From assembly GCA_963785585.1 (NCBI GenBank), contig CAWAVW010000004.1, positions 248,001 through 312,000 on the forward strand: a stretch of 64,000 bases of DNA. The letters run 5' to 3'. Shown here one piece after another: positions 34,510-43,852 of this stretch (its first letter is position 1; each line of letters starts with the position of its first letter). This stretch comes from Palsa-295 sp963785585 (GTDB lineage Bacteria; Acidobacteriota; Terriglobia; Acidiferrales; UBA7541). A model generated the notes under the pieces. That model had not been told where the DNA came from and did not search any database. It worked only from the letters and a program-made list of their open reading frames with translations. The translations under genes were made by a program, and so were the position numbers.

Positions 34510-35499
34510 TCAGATTCCTACGCGGCTCATCATCGCTTCCGCGTAACGAGTGCCCGCGGCGACGCCCCGCGGCAGAATCTCATCGAGCTTCGCCCGTTCG
34601 GACTTGGTGAGCAGGACATCGAGCGCGCCGAGATTTTGCTCGAGGTAGGTGCGCCGCTTGGTGCCGGGGATGGGGACGATGTCTTCGCCCTGCGCCAGCA
34701 CCCAGGCAAGCGCAAGCTGTGCGGGCAGGCAGTTCTTCGCCCGGGCCATTTCCTGAATTTGCCGCACCAGTTCGAGATTTTTCTGGAAGTTCTCGCCTTG
34801 AAAACGCGGCGACTGGCGGCGGAAATCGTCCGCGGCGAAATCGTCGGGCTTGGTGATTTGTCCGGTGAGGAAACCGCGGCCGAGCGGGCTGTACGCTACA
34901 AAGCCGATTCCCAGCTCGCGGCAGACGGCGAGAATTTCCTCTTCCGGGCCGCGCTCCCACAGGGAGTACTCGGTTTGCAAAGCGGTGATCGGATGAACGG
35001 CGTGAGCGCGGCGGATGGTCTTCACGCCCGCTTCGGAAAGGCCGAGGTACCGGACTTTGCCTTGCTCGACCAAGCGCGACATGGCGCCGATGGTTTCTTC
35101 GATCGGAGTTTCAGGATCGACGCGATGCTGGTAGTAGAGGTCGATGGTCGAAATGCGCAGGCGCTTCAGGCTCGCTTCGCAGGCCTTTTGGACGTATTCG
35201 GGCTTGCCGCTGACACCACGCGCCGTTGGATTTTTGGGATCTCGGAGAATTCCGAACTTTGTGGCGATCGCGACTTCGTTGCGGCGGTTTTCGATGGCCT
35301 TGGCGACCAGCTCTTCGTTGCGGCCGATGCCGTAGGCATCCGAGGTGTCGAGGAGGGTGACGCCGCGGTCGATGGCGCGATGAATCGTGGCGAGCGATTC
35401 GTCGTCGTCGGTGGCGCCATAAAACTCGGACATGCCCATGCAGCCCAAGCCAACGGCCGAAACCACGAAGGAACTTTTGCCAAGCCTTCGGTACTGCAT
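34510..35499 (-). CDS. aldo/keto reductase
   Basis: 329 residues of the AKR superfamily, NADPH-dependent carbonyl reductases. The catalytic Asp and Tyr are in LLDTSDAYGIGRNEE, the Lys in IATKFGI and the His in YYQHRVDP. The cofactor segment VPIPGTKRRTYLEQN is near the C terminus. It is closest in look to the AKR13/YakC-like group. First gene of the efflux operon, it may detoxify an aldehyde or quinone that is also the TetR ligand (inference). GGGGAGGAGCG directly before the ATG is a very strong ribosome binding site. Confidence 0.93.
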   Translation of the reverse strand: MQYRRLGKSSFVVSAVGLGCMGMSEFYGATDDDESLATIHRAIDRGVTLLDTSDAYGIGRNEELVAKAIENRRNEVAIATKFGILRDPKNPTARGVSGKPEYVQKACEASLKRLRISTIDLYYQHRVDPETPIEETIGAMSRLVEQGKVRYLGLSEAGVKTIRRAHAVHPITALQTEYSLWERGPEEEILAVCRELGIGFVAYSPLGRGFLTGQITKPDDFAADDFRRQSPRFQGENFQKNLELVRQIQEMARAKNCLPAQLALAWVLAQGEDIVPIPGTKRRTYLEQNLGALDVLLTKSERAKLDEILPRGVAAGTRYAEAMMSRVGI

Positions 35500-35530
35500 C
35501 GCTCCTCCCCTCGGAGAACTTCGTAATATT

Positions 35531-35544
35531 TAACCGGCTGGTTA
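35531..35544. promoter_or_regulatory. TetR-type operator in efflux operon promoter
   Basis: TAACC GGCT GGTTA, a perfect 5-4-5 inverted repeat, lies 32 nt upstream of the aldo/keto reductase ATG. It overlaps a minus-strand -10 candidate TAAATA (35527-35532). TetR proteins bind such short AT/GC-mixed palindromes; the TetR gene is the second gene of this operon. Confidence 0.55.
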
Positions 35545-35687
35545 GTTTAGTCAGGAAGCGGCGTGCCGTCAAGCGGCCGCGCGCAGGCTTCCGAGCAAAG
35601 GGAGTTGGCGCGTCGAGAAATCCACCGCGTCGAGAAATCCACTGCGGAACGCTCAACCAGGCTAACGGTCCACGAAGGGAAACGCTA

Positions 35688-36827
35688 CTAGGCGTCGAGC
35701 GCCCCGCCCGAGCCTTTGGGCAGGTCGATGGAATATTTGGTGCGGGCTTTGTCCCGATGGAGTTCGATCGCCAGAGTGATGAGCTGGTCGATCAGCTTCG
35801 AGTAGGAAAGACCGGAAGCTTCCCACAGCTTGGGATACATACTGATGGCGGTGAATCCGGGGATGGTATTCAGTTCGTTGACGAAAATTTTGCCGGTTTT
35901 CCGTTCGAGGAAAAAATCGCAGCGGGCCATTCCGGTACCATCGATGGCACGGAACGAAGCGACGGCCATTTCCTGGAAGGTCTTCACCTGTTTTTCGGTG
36001 AGTTCGGCAGGAATTACGAGTTGTGTGCCCTGCTCGAGGTATTTTGCCTTGTAGTCGTAGAATTCCCGATGCGGAACAATTTCGCCCGGAATCGATGCTG
36101 TGATTTCATCGTTGCCCAGAACAGAGACTTCAATCTCGCGAGCGTTCACACCGCGCTCGACGATGATCTTCATTCCAAACTGTCCGGCGAAATCCATGGC
36201 GGCAGCGATTCCGTCCGCAGAGGTCACGCGCGTCATTCCCACGGAGGATCCGGCGGCAGCGGGCTTCACGAAGACCGGAAACTTGAATTTCTTGGTGATT
36301 GCGTCGGTCACGGCCGCGCGGTTCCGCTCCCACTCCGAGCGGCGGAAGGCCAGGAACGGGACGACGGGCAGCCCCGCCTGCTCGAAAAGGCGCTTCTGAA
36401 CGTCTTTGTCCATGCCGACGGCCGAAGCCAGAACTCCCGCGCCGACGTAGGGGAGCCCGGCGAGTTCGATCAATCCCTGTACCGTGCCGTCCTCGCCGAA
36501 TGTGCCGTGCAAGACGGGAAACATCACATCGATAGACACACTTGGCTGTCCCGCACCGGCGCCGAGCGGAACGAGCGACGCAGCGCTGGGATCGGCCGGC
36601 AGCAGGACTCGGTTACCGGATTTCAGTACGTCGCCGAGGAGCTTTTGTGCCTTCGTTCCGACCAGCCAGCGGCCGTCTTTCGTGATTCCGATGGGAACGG
36701 CTTCGTACTTTTCGGGATCGAGCGCGCGAATCACCGACGCAGCCGAGGCGAGTGAAACTTCGTGCTCACCCGAGCGTCCGCCGAACAAGATACCGATGCG
36801 AAGCCGCTTTTTCTGACTTCCCGCCAT
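35688..36827 (-). CDS. ddl: D-alanine--D-alanine ligase
   Basis: Makes the D-Ala-D-Ala end of the peptidoglycan precursor using ATP. The 379 residues have ILFGGRSGEHEVSLASAASV at the start, the ATP-grasp segments PVFVKPAAAGSSVGMTRV and EVSVLG, and the terminal metal/ATP motif RCDFFLERKTGKIFVNELNTIPGFT. ATG 36827 or GTG 36833 could start it. It stands apart from any mur cluster, 34 nt after arginase on the same strand. Confidence 0.95.
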   Translation of the reverse strand: MAGSQKKRLRIGILFGGRSGEHEVSLASAASVIRALDPEKYEAVPIGITKDGRWLVGTKAQKLLGDVLKSGNRVLLPADPSAASLVPLGAGAGQPSVSIDVMFPVLHGTFGEDGTVQGLIELAGLPYVGAGVLASAVGMDKDVQKRLFEQAGLPVVPFLAFRRSEWERNRAAVTDAITKKFKFPVFVKPAAAGSSVGMTRVTSADGIAAAMDFAGQFGMKIIVERGVNAREIEVSVLGNDEITASIPGEIVPHREFYDYKAKYLEQGTQLVIPAELTEKQVKTFQEMAVASFRAIDGTGMARCDFFLERKTGKIFVNELNTIPGFTAISMYPKLWEASGLSYSKLIDQLITLAIELHRDKARTKYSIDLPKGSGGALDA

Positions 36828-36860
36828 ACTCACCGTGCTCCGACTGCAACTGCGTATGCG

Positions 36861-37772
36861 TTACAAAATCTTTTTGCCAAGGCCGGACAGAACTAATTCT
36901 ACGCCCAGCGTTGCTGTCGTATTGTGCAGGTCGATCACCGGATTCACTTCCACGACTTCGAAGGAGCACATCAGCTTGCTGTCGGCGATCATCTCTAACG
37001 CTAAATGAGCTTCGCGATAGGTGACGCCGCCGCGAACGGGAGTTCCTACGCCGGGAGCGTCAGTGGGATCCACAAAGTCCATATCGAGGCTGACGGCGAT
37101 GCCAGCGGTGTCGTCGCCCGCATAGCGTATCGCGTCGGCCATCACTTCGCGCATGCCGCGTTCGTCGATGTCCCGCATGGTGAAGACGTGGACGCCGGAC
37201 TCCTTCATGAGTTTGCGTTCCTTTGAATCGAGGTCGCGAATGCCCACGAGCGCCACGTTGCGCGGCTCGACCATTGGATTCACCCCGGCCAGTTGGGTCA
37301 ACTCCGGAGGCCCGTAGCCCATGATCGAAGCGAGAGGCATGCCGTGGACGTTGCCGGAGGGCGACGAGTCCGGGGTGTTCATGTCGCCGTGCGCGTCGAG
37401 CCAAATGACGCCGATCCGCTTGCCTGCTTTATTGAAATGAGCGGCGGCGCCGGCGACGGTGCCTACGGCGATGGAATGGTCGCCGCCAAGCACCAGCGGA
37501 GTCATGTCTTCGTCCAAAGTCTTTTTTACGGCTTCGGCGAGACCCTTGCAGGCTTCCGAAATTTCGTCCAGATACCGGGCGCGCTTCTCGCCGTAGGGTT
37601 GCTCTTCGGGTTGAGGCACCATCACATTGCCGATGTCTTCCACTTGGCGTCCGAGCTGCTTGAGGCGCGCCTGCAGGCCAGCGACTCGCAGGGCGGACGG
37701 ACCCATGTCCACTCCGCGGCGGTTTTGTCCCAAGTCCATCGGCACACCGATGATTCGTATTTTTTCAGGCAT
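36861..37772 (-). CDS. rocF: arginase
   Basis: Binuclear manganese ureohydrolase of 303 residues, hydrolysing arginine to ornithine and urea. Metal ligands are visible in GGDHS (His99), DAHGDMN (Asp126, His128, Asp130) and SLDMDFVDP. The start PEKIRIIGVPMDLGQNRRGVDMGPSALR is typical of true arginases rather than agmatinases. Together with proline dehydrogenase it points to use of arginine and proline as nitrogen or carbon sources. Confidence 0.93.
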   Translation of the reverse strand: MPEKIRIIGVPMDLGQNRRGVDMGPSALRVAGLQARLKQLGRQVEDIGNVMVPQPEEQPYGEKRARYLDEISEACKGLAEAVKKTLDEDMTPLVLGGDHSIAVGTVAGAAAHFNKAGKRIGVIWLDAHGDMNTPDSSPSGNVHGMPLASIMGYGPPELTQLAGVNPMVEPRNVALVGIRDLDSKERKLMKESGVHVFTMRDIDERGMREVMADAIRYAGDDTAGIAVSLDMDFVDPTDAPGVGTPVRGGVTYREAHLALEMIADSKLMCSFEVVEVNPVIDLHNTTATLGVELVLSGLGKKIL

Positions 37773-37816
37773 GTTTGTTTAGCTTTGGTTCGATCCCGTA
37801 AGAGAGGGAAGGAAGC

Positions 37817-39142
37817 TTAAGGATAGACTCGATAGAGCATCCGTGGGAAGGGGATCACCTCGCGGATGTGCTCGGTACCGCAAATCCATGCAACCGTGCG
37901 TTCCAGGCCCAGTCCAAAGCCAGCATGGGGCACGCTGCCGTAGCGGCGCAGGTCCAGGTACCATTGGAACGACTCTTCCGGTAAGTTGTGTTCCCTCAAT
38001 CGTTTGACGAGGGTATCGTAGTCCGCCAGGCGCTCTCCGCCGCCGATGATTTCGCCGTAGCCCTCGGGGGCGATCATGTCAAAACTGAGCGATAGTTCGG
38101 GTCTTTCGGCGTCGGTGGCCATGTAAAAGGCCTTCATGGCGGCTGGGTAGCGGTGGATCACGACGGGGCGGTCGAACTCCTTGGAAATGATGGTTTCTTC
38201 GTCTCCGCCGAAATCGTCACCCCACTTTGCAGGATTGCCGGATTTCTGCAGGACTTTGATGGCGTCGTCGTAGGTGATCCGCGGGAACGGTCCCTTGATC
38301 TTTTCGAGTTTGGTTACGTCGCGCTCGATCATTGCCAGTTCGCGGGAGCGGTTCGCAACGACGGATTGCACGACGGCACTGACGAGACCTTCGGCCAACT
38401 GGATCATGTCTTCCAAGTGCGCGTAGGCGGCTTCCGGTTCGAGCATCCAGAATTCAGTGAGGTGACGGCGGGTCTTGGATTTTTCGGCGCGAAACGTGGG
38501 GCCGAAGGTATAGACCTTACCGAGAGCCACGGCCGTGGCCTCCACGTAAAGCTGGCCGGACTGCGTTAGATAGGCCTTCTGATCGTCGATGTAGTTTACT
38601 TCGAAAAGCGTGGTGGTTCCTTCGCAGGCCGCTGGAGTGAAGATCGGCGCGTCGGTGAGCGTGTAGCCCTGCGCGTCCATGTAATTCCGGGCGGCGAGTT
38701 CCGCCTGGGCGCGAATGCGAAGAATCGCGGCTTGGCGCGGCGTGCGAATCCAGAGATGACGGCGGTCGAGCAAGAAATCCACTCCGTGTTCTTTCAGCTG
38801 GATCGGGTAGGGATTCGCGTCCGAAACACGCTGCACGACTTCGACGCTAGTCACACCGATTTCGAAGCCGCCGGGAGCGCGGACCTCGGCGCGAATCGAA
38901 CCGGTGACTATGACGCTCGATTCGATGGGCAGTCCCTTCAATGCGGCAAACGCGTCCGGGGTCTCCTTTAGGGAGACGACGCCCTGGATGATTCCCGTGC
39001 CGTCGCGGAAAATGGGGAACAGCAGCTTGCCGGATTCGCGCATATTGTAAAGCCAGCCGCGAATTGTTACGGATTGCCCGGCGTGTTCTCCGCTTTTATC
39101 GATGGTGGTGATGGGTGAAGGCGCTTGTGCTTCCTGGGTCAT
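37817..39142 (-). CDS. asnS: asparaginyl-tRNA synthetase
   Basis: 441 residues, class IIb synthetase. An N-terminal OB-fold anticodon-binding domain (VTIRGWLYNMRESGKLLFPIFRDG) is followed by the class II core with motif 2 (FRAEKSKTRRHLTEFWMLEPE) and motif 3 (GFGLGLERTVAWICG). Presence of AsnS means that Asn-tRNA can be charged directly. It lies 44 nt upstream of arginase on the same strand. Confidence 0.94.
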   Translation of the reverse strand: MTQEAQAPSPITTIDKSGEHAGQSVTIRGWLYNMRESGKLLFPIFRDGTGIIQGVVSLKETPDAFAALKGLPIESSVIVTGSIRAEVRAPGGFEIGVTSVEVVQRVSDANPYPIQLKEHGVDFLLDRRHLWIRTPRQAAILRIRAQAELAARNYMDAQGYTLTDAPIFTPAACEGTTTLFEVNYIDDQKAYLTQSGQLYVEATAVALGKVYTFGPTFRAEKSKTRRHLTEFWMLEPEAAYAHLEDMIQLAEGLVSAVVQSVVANRSRELAMIERDVTKLEKIKGPFPRITYDDAIKVLQKSGNPAKWGDDFGGDEETIISKEFDRPVVIHRYPAAMKAFYMATDAERPELSLSFDMIAPEGYGEIIGGGERLADYDTLVKRLREHNLPEESFQWYLDLRRYGSVPHAGFGLGLERTVAWICGTEHIREVIPFPRMLYRVYP

Positions 39143-39190
39143 GTTTTGTTCTGCTTTCTCTTTGGATGCGAATTTGAAATACGTACTGAT

Positions 39191-40021
39191 TTATGCGCCC
39201 AGCGTGTCTTCCAGTTTGTCGCAGACCTTCCGAATCTCGTCGAGCGTGGGGCCGTCCGCGCCCTGGTCCTTGATTTCGAAAACGAGCGACGGTTGCGCGC
39301 TCGCCGCGCCGAGCGCATTCAGCGCGTGTTTCCATTCGATTGTGCCCGCGAACGGCAGCAGGTGTTCATCCTTTTCGCCGTGATTGTCGTGGATGTGTGC
39401 GGTGACCACGCGGTCGCGCATTACGTCGAAGCTCGATTCCACGCCGTCTTCCATGTGAGCGTGGCCGATATCGAAGCACAGCTTCAGGTCGTTCAAATGG
39501 GTCGAGGCGATGAATTGTTGCAGCGATGCCGGGGCGCCGAGTTCGTCGGGGGTATTTTCGAGAGCGATCGTGACGCCGCGGGCCTTCGCAAAAACAGACA
39601 AATGCTCGAGTGAAGTAAATGCGGCATCGAACTTGCGCGGATCGGAAGACTGGCGACCGTATCCAAGGTGCTGAACGAAATACAAAAAGGGAACCGTCTC
39701 GGCGACTTCGAGGGCGCGTTTGATTTCGTCAACCGCATCGAGGCGCCGAATGCGCTCGGTATCTGAAATCGAAATGGGAATGCCACCGTCGCGCGTGGGC
39801 GAGCCATCGCGCTCCGCCGGAGCATGCAGCGAATGAAGCGCCAGCCGGTACTCGCCGAGGGCGGCGCCGATTTCGCGCACCGCTTGCGGGTCGCGATAAT
39901 AGAAGTGCCGGGCGGTGCAAAAGACCTCGACGGCCGAAAAGCCAGCCTTGGCGATCTCCGCAAGAATGCCGGGCGTGAGCTTCTGATTGACGTACCTGTA
40001 AGTGGACAGAATGCGTTGCAA
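39191..40021 (-). CDS. sugar phosphate isomerase/epimerase-like TIM barrel
   Basis: 276 residues of the AP-endonuclease-2-type TIM-barrel family: LALHSLHAPAERDG, VTIALENTPDEL (metal Glu), LKLCFDIGHAHM (Asp, His), VTAHIHDNHGEKDEHLLPFAGTI (His, Asp, His). Metal-binding residues of the family are all present, so it is probably an active isomerase, epimerase or hydrolase on a sugar-like substrate. The start is TTG 40021 preceded by GAGGG; no ATG or GTG lies nearby in frame. Confidence 0.87.
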   Translation of the reverse strand: MQRILSTYRYVNQKLTPGILAEIAKAGFSAVEVFCTARHFYYRDPQAVREIGAALGEYRLALHSLHAPAERDGSPTRDGGIPISISDTERIRRLDAVDEIKRALEVAETVPFLYFVQHLGYGRQSSDPRKFDAAFTSLEHLSVFAKARGVTIALENTPDELGAPASLQQFIASTHLNDLKLCFDIGHAHMEDGVESSFDVMRDRVVTAHIHDNHGEKDEHLLPFAGTIEWKHALNALGAASAQPSLVFEIKDQGADGPTLDEIRKVCDKLEDTLGA

Positions 40022-40196
40022 TGGGCCCTCAAGGCAGCTTGCTATGTTTCACTGGAAAGTGCACGGAAGTCAACGGGAGCTAGAGCGAAAGGCCCAGCAA
40101 GCGTAGCAGGCTGCGAGAGTTTTGCAAGATCGAAGTTGCGCTTGCCGCTGCAAGCGACTGGTAAAATTAGGCTTGCGGGCAAAAGATCGAGCGAGG

Positions 40197-42068
40197 CTAA
40201 AATCCCACGGCCGAGCCGCTGCGGCGCTGGTCGGGCGCGCCCAGCCGCTCTTTGGTGGCTGGATCGATGCCGATCGCTTCGACTTCTCCCATGAAGTTGC
40301 GCTCGGGCGAAATGGTGTAACCCCGCGCTTCCAGGCTTTGCAGCACGGCATCGGAGATGAATGGTTCCAGCTCCACAGGCGCCGGCAACCATTGCTGGTG
40401 AAATCGAGGGGCATTGATGGAGGCTTGCGCTCCCATCTGCAGCCTCGACCAGTTGATCACAGTGAGCAGCACGGCGGAAATGATGGTAGGGCCGCCCGGC
40501 GAACCAGTGACGAAGCTCAACTCACCATCGCGCAAGACAATAGTGGGCGTCATCGAGCTGAGCGGACGCTTGCCCGGGCCGACGGCGTTTGCTTCGGATT
40601 GCACCAGACCAAACAGGTTGGGCGAACCGGGGTGCGCGGTGAAGTCGTCCATTTCGTCGTTCAACAAAAACCCGCCCGACGAGGTGACGGACGAGCCAAA
40701 CGAATCGTTGAGCGTGTAGGTATTCGCGACGGCATTACCCGCGGCATCGACCACTGAGAAATGCGTGGTATGGCGGTGGCCGACTTCGGCGAGGGCGCGA
40801 TTGGCGGCTTCGAGCGAGTCGCTGAGGGAAGGTGCAACCGCATCTGCCGAAATCGCGGGGCACGGAGCATCCGGCGCCAGATTCTCGAATGGTTCGGGAT
40901 TGCCGGCGCCAATCTTTTCGCTCGATGACGCTTCCACCGGGTCAATCGTTTTGCGCAGTACGTCTGCGTAGCAGCGTGACGTCAGGCCGCGCACGGGAAT
41001 CTTCGAGAAGTCGGGATCGGCCAAATACGCGGCGCGATCCGCAAACGCGCGGCGCATCGCTTCTACCACCCAGTGAACCGAGCCGGCGTCATCCCATCCC
41101 TTCAGTTCGATGGGTTCCAAAATATTCAACGCTTCCACCATCGCGACGCCGCCAGAACTGGGAGGAGGGCTGGTGACGATCTGCCAGTCGTGCCCGTTGA
41201 ATTTATAGTTTGCAGTCAGGGCGTCACGGAATTTCGGCTCGTAGTGCTCCAGGTCGGCGAGCGTGATCAATCCGCCTTCGCGCTTCATTTCGGCCGCCAG
41301 CTCACGAGCGATTTTTCCGCGATAAAAATCGGCCGCGCCGTTTTTCGCGATCTGTCGCAGAGTTTCGGCCAGTTCCGGCTGCCGTAGAATTTCGCCGGGT
41401 TCGTAGAAGAGGCCTCCCTTCAGAAACGTGCGACGGCTGGCCGCGAAAATCTGAAGCGTCTTCGCGTCCTCTTCAAACAATCGCGCGAGGCGAGGGCTCA
41501 CCGGAAATCCCTTTTCGGCCAGCTCAATCGCCGGCGCCATCACATCCGCCAGCTTCATCGTGCCGTAGGTCTTGAGCGCCATCGCCAAGCCGGCAACGGT
41601 GCCGGGCACGGCGACAGCGCGATATCCGACCAGGGAAGGCTCGATACCCGGCAGGTGATCCATTTTTGTGTACATGTCGCGAGAGGACGCGGCGGGTGCC
41701 GTCTCGCGATAATCGAGAAATTTTGTGCGCCCGTCGTTCATGCGAACCAGCATGAAGCCGCCGCCTCCGATGTTGCCAGCTTCGGGTTCGACGACGGCGA
41801 GGACGAAGCCCACCGCGACGGCCGCGTCCACGGCGTTGCCGCCGCGTTTCGTGATTTCAGCACCCGCCGCTGAGGCGAGCTGTTCGTCGCTGACGACCAT
41901 CGCCTTTTGTGCTCGAACCGGATCCTTCGGCCAATCGAGGTATTTGGTGGCGGGACGTGCCAGATATTCGCGGGGAGCGGGCTGTGAAGCAGGCTCTTGC
42001 GCGAAAACAGCGGGGACGGCGGCGAAGAGGAACGAAAGGCACATTACTGAGCGGCGTGGGATTTTCAC
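40197..42068 (-). CDS. ggt: gamma-glutamyltranspeptidase
   Basis: 623 residues, secreted (signal peptide ending AVPAVFA). Ggt is an autoprocessed N-terminal nucleophile hydrolase that cleaves glutathione and other gamma-glutamyl compounds in the periplasm. Conserved features: GGNAVDAAVAVGFVLAVVEPE, GGGGFMLVRM, DYRETAPA, the processing site HTTHFSVVD (nucleophile Thr) and the GSPGGPTII oxyanion segment. The probable start is GTG 42068; ATG 42044 would shorten the signal peptide's basic end. Confidence 0.94.
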   Translation of the reverse strand: MKIPRRSVMCLSFLFAAVPAVFAQEPASQPAPREYLARPATKYLDWPKDPVRAQKAMVVSDEQLASAAGAEITKRGGNAVDAAVAVGFVLAVVEPEAGNIGGGGFMLVRMNDGRTKFLDYRETAPAASSRDMYTKMDHLPGIEPSLVGYRAVAVPGTVAGLAMALKTYGTMKLADVMAPAIELAEKGFPVSPRLARLFEEDAKTLQIFAASRRTFLKGGLFYEPGEILRQPELAETLRQIAKNGAADFYRGKIARELAAEMKREGGLITLADLEHYEPKFRDALTANYKFNGHDWQIVTSPPPSSGGVAMVEALNILEPIELKGWDDAGSVHWVVEAMRRAFADRAAYLADPDFSKIPVRGLTSRCYADVLRKTIDPVEASSSEKIGAGNPEPFENLAPDAPCPAISADAVAPSLSDSLEAANRALAEVGHRHTTHFSVVDAAGNAVANTYTLNDSFGSSVTSSGGFLLNDEMDDFTAHPGSPNLFGLVQSEANAVGPGKRPLSSMTPTIVLRDGELSFVTGSPGGPTIISAVLLTVINWSRLQMGAQASINAPRFHQQWLPAPVELEPFISDAVLQSLEARGYTISPERNFMGEVEAIGIDPATKERLGAPDQRRSGSAVGF

Positions 42069-42145
42069 GGGAACGAGAATCTAGTGGATTCGGGTCGATG
42101 CGTCAAGCGCACGATTTCGGGCGCTTTGGAATCGTTGTACGCCAA

Positions 42146-42373
42146 TTAACTTTCGACCAAAACCATGAAACCCGCCATCAGCAGCCCCAAGGCCAAGGCC
42201 AAAAGAATCCACAGGAATATATGAGACCGTTTGCGCATCAGTCCGGCGGGCGGCTGATTTGGCTCGCCGAATTCGAACACGTCGACCCCCGTTGATTTTG
42301 TGGGCGGCATTCGCCCAGCCCCGGACGCTCGAACGTCCGTATTGGCGGGATTTTTGGGGAATTCGGACGCCAT
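42146..42373 (-). CDS. small tail-anchored membrane protein (1)
   Basis: 75 residues: a polar, Pro-containing N-terminal part with GEPNQPPAGLMRKR, followed by one hydrophobic segment at the very C terminus (IFLWILLALALGLLMAGFMVLV). Layout suggests a tail-anchored inner-membrane protein with a cytosolic head. No strong ribosome binding site is visible. I recognise no family. Confidence 0.5.
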   Translation of the reverse strand: MASEFPKNPANTDVRASGAGRMPPTKSTGVDVFEFGEPNQPPAGLMRKRSHIFLWILLALALGLLMAGFMVLVES

Positions 42374-42452
42374 AATGATCGACGCTACATCGCGAGGATG
42401 ACTGCGGCAATCATCCGCGCGCCCAGACAGAAGGCGAGCCTAAGGCCTCAAT

Positions 42453-42683
42453 CTACTGCAGGAAGATGCCAATCATCAACATTGCCACCGCGCAGCCGAC
42501 AACGATGGCGACCATGACCCAGCGCCCCAATTTTGGATGCGTCTTCGGCAGCCCGATCATGTGCGCTGCGGGGTCGGTCTGATTGAAAATGGCGCTGCCG
42601 CGATGGCCCGTAGAGACGGAAGTCGCGTCGTTTTGCAAAGGCGCGGCCGGCCGACGCGACACATCGGCGATTGGACTGGGCAT
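42453..42683 (-). CDS. small tail-anchored membrane protein (2)
   Basis: 76 residues with the same plan as its neighbour: a polar N-terminal region, then PKLGRWVMVAIVVGCAVAMLMIGIFLQ as the final membrane segment. The two genes are 79 nt apart on the same strand. Sequence identity between them is low, so shared ancestry is only possible. Function unknown. Confidence 0.5.
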   Translation of the reverse strand: MPSPIADVSRRPAAPLQNDATSVSTGHRGSAIFNQTDPAAHMIGLPKTHPKLGRWVMVAIVVGCAVAMLMIGIFLQ

Positions 42684-42790
42684 CGCGGGGATGTTACACC
42701 TCTGTTAACGACAAACCGAGAGGTATTTTCTAAATAAATCCTAAGATATACGCGTCTTTCAGCGTGATGAGACCGGTGGAGATTGTCGAA

Positions 42791-43852
42791 TCAGGCTTTC
42801 AGAAGGGAGTGGATTTTTGGCAGCAATTCGAGTTTGGCATACGCTGCGGAGCGCGATAAATATTCCAGGCCGCAGGACGGACCGAGGTATGCGCGGCCTC
42901 CGTGAATTTTCGGCAACACGCGATCGAGCGTTTGCGCAATTGCCTGCACATCTTCCAACTCAGATCGGCGGCCGCTGACCATTCCTAGAGCCAAAGGCTT
43001 GGCTGCGCCATCGGCGGCGATTGCGTCGGCCAATCCCGGTCCCGAAACCAAATCGAATCCCAGAATATCGACCGGCAGACTCATCAGTTTTTCGTAGAGC
43101 GGCGTTGCGTCGGAAAAGTAGGTGTACAAGGCGAGTTCGAGGGTTCGCCCGGACCGTCTCACGAGGTCCCGGCGGGCGGTTAGATGCTGAATCGCGCTTT
43201 CGAAAATCTTCCAGTCGCCGGGATGATACAAAATCGCGGGCTCGTCAATCTGAATCAACTGCGCGCCACCCTGCCCGAGCGTTTCGATTTCAACGGCCAA
43301 CACTTCCGCGTAGTCGAGGGCTCGCGATTCCAGATCCTCGGCGGAGCCGCGTGATGCGCCATTCTCTGAGGTGGAATGCTTCGCGAGCGTGTACGGTCCG
43401 GTGAGAACCGGCTTGATCGCCAATTTCCCGGCTTTCGCGGGCGGCGTGGGCAGATGCCCGAGCGCGTTTCTGGCGAAACTGTAATCGGCAGCGACCAGAT
43501 GCCCCCGCCGGAGCATTTTGCCCGTGACGACCGGTTGCCGGAAGTACGTCTGGGTATCGAAGAAGGGAAGCAATTCTTCCATCCGGATGTTGTCGAGCTT
43601 GCCGGGAATGTGCGAGATGGGGTCGTTCCAGCGGATCAAACCGTCGGTGACGATATCGAGGCCTACTTTCACCTGCTCGGCGATAGCGCGGCGTGTCATG
43701 TCGTTCTGCGCGTCGAGCAAGTCCGCCGTGGTGCGTTCTCCCTCCGCGAGCGCGTCCATGGTGCGCCGCAGGACCAGCAAGTCATGCGTTTCCCCAAAGC
43801 GCGGATAGCTTCCCGCGCTTGCCAGATAGAGTCCGGGAGACAAAAGGCTCAT
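42791..43852 (-). CDS. MetE N-terminal-half-like barrel protein
   Basis: 353 residues of the UROD/MetE superfamily. The later part (LYTYFSDATPLYEKLMSLPVD, DLVSGPGLADAI, LGMVSGRR, GPSCGLEYL) follows the catalytically silent N-terminal barrel of MetE (LTTYFEG, DLVHG, AGLINGRN, SSCSLLH) rather than the zinc-binding C-terminal barrel. The HTHMC zinc motif is absent. LIQIDEPAI is present, as in both halves. It is therefore unlikely to be a normal zinc methionine synthase; a cobalamin-dependent MetH gene is present 5 kb away. Role unknown. Confidence 0.8.
   Translation of the reverse strand: MSLLSPGLYLASAGSYPRFGETHDLLVLRRTMDALAEGERTTADLLDAQNDMTRRAIAEQVKVGLDIVTDGLIRWNDPISHIPGKLDNIRMEELLPFFDTQTYFRQPVVTGKMLRRGHLVAADYSFARNALGHLPTPPAKAGKLAIKPVLTGPYTLAKHSTSENGASRGSAEDLESRALDYAEVLAVEIETLGQGGAQLIQIDEPAILYHPGDWKIFESAIQHLTARRDLVRRSGRTLELALYTYFSDATPLYEKLMSLPVDILGFDLVSGPGLADAIAADGAAKPLALGMVSGRRSELEDVQAIAQTLDRVLPKIHGGRAYLGPSCGLEYLSRSAAYAKLELLPKIHSLLKA

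Noticed and set aside
33868..35526. Plus-strand open frame of about 550 codons opposite TetR and the aldo/keto reductase
   Set aside because: Antisense shadow; both minus-strand genes have full motif sets.
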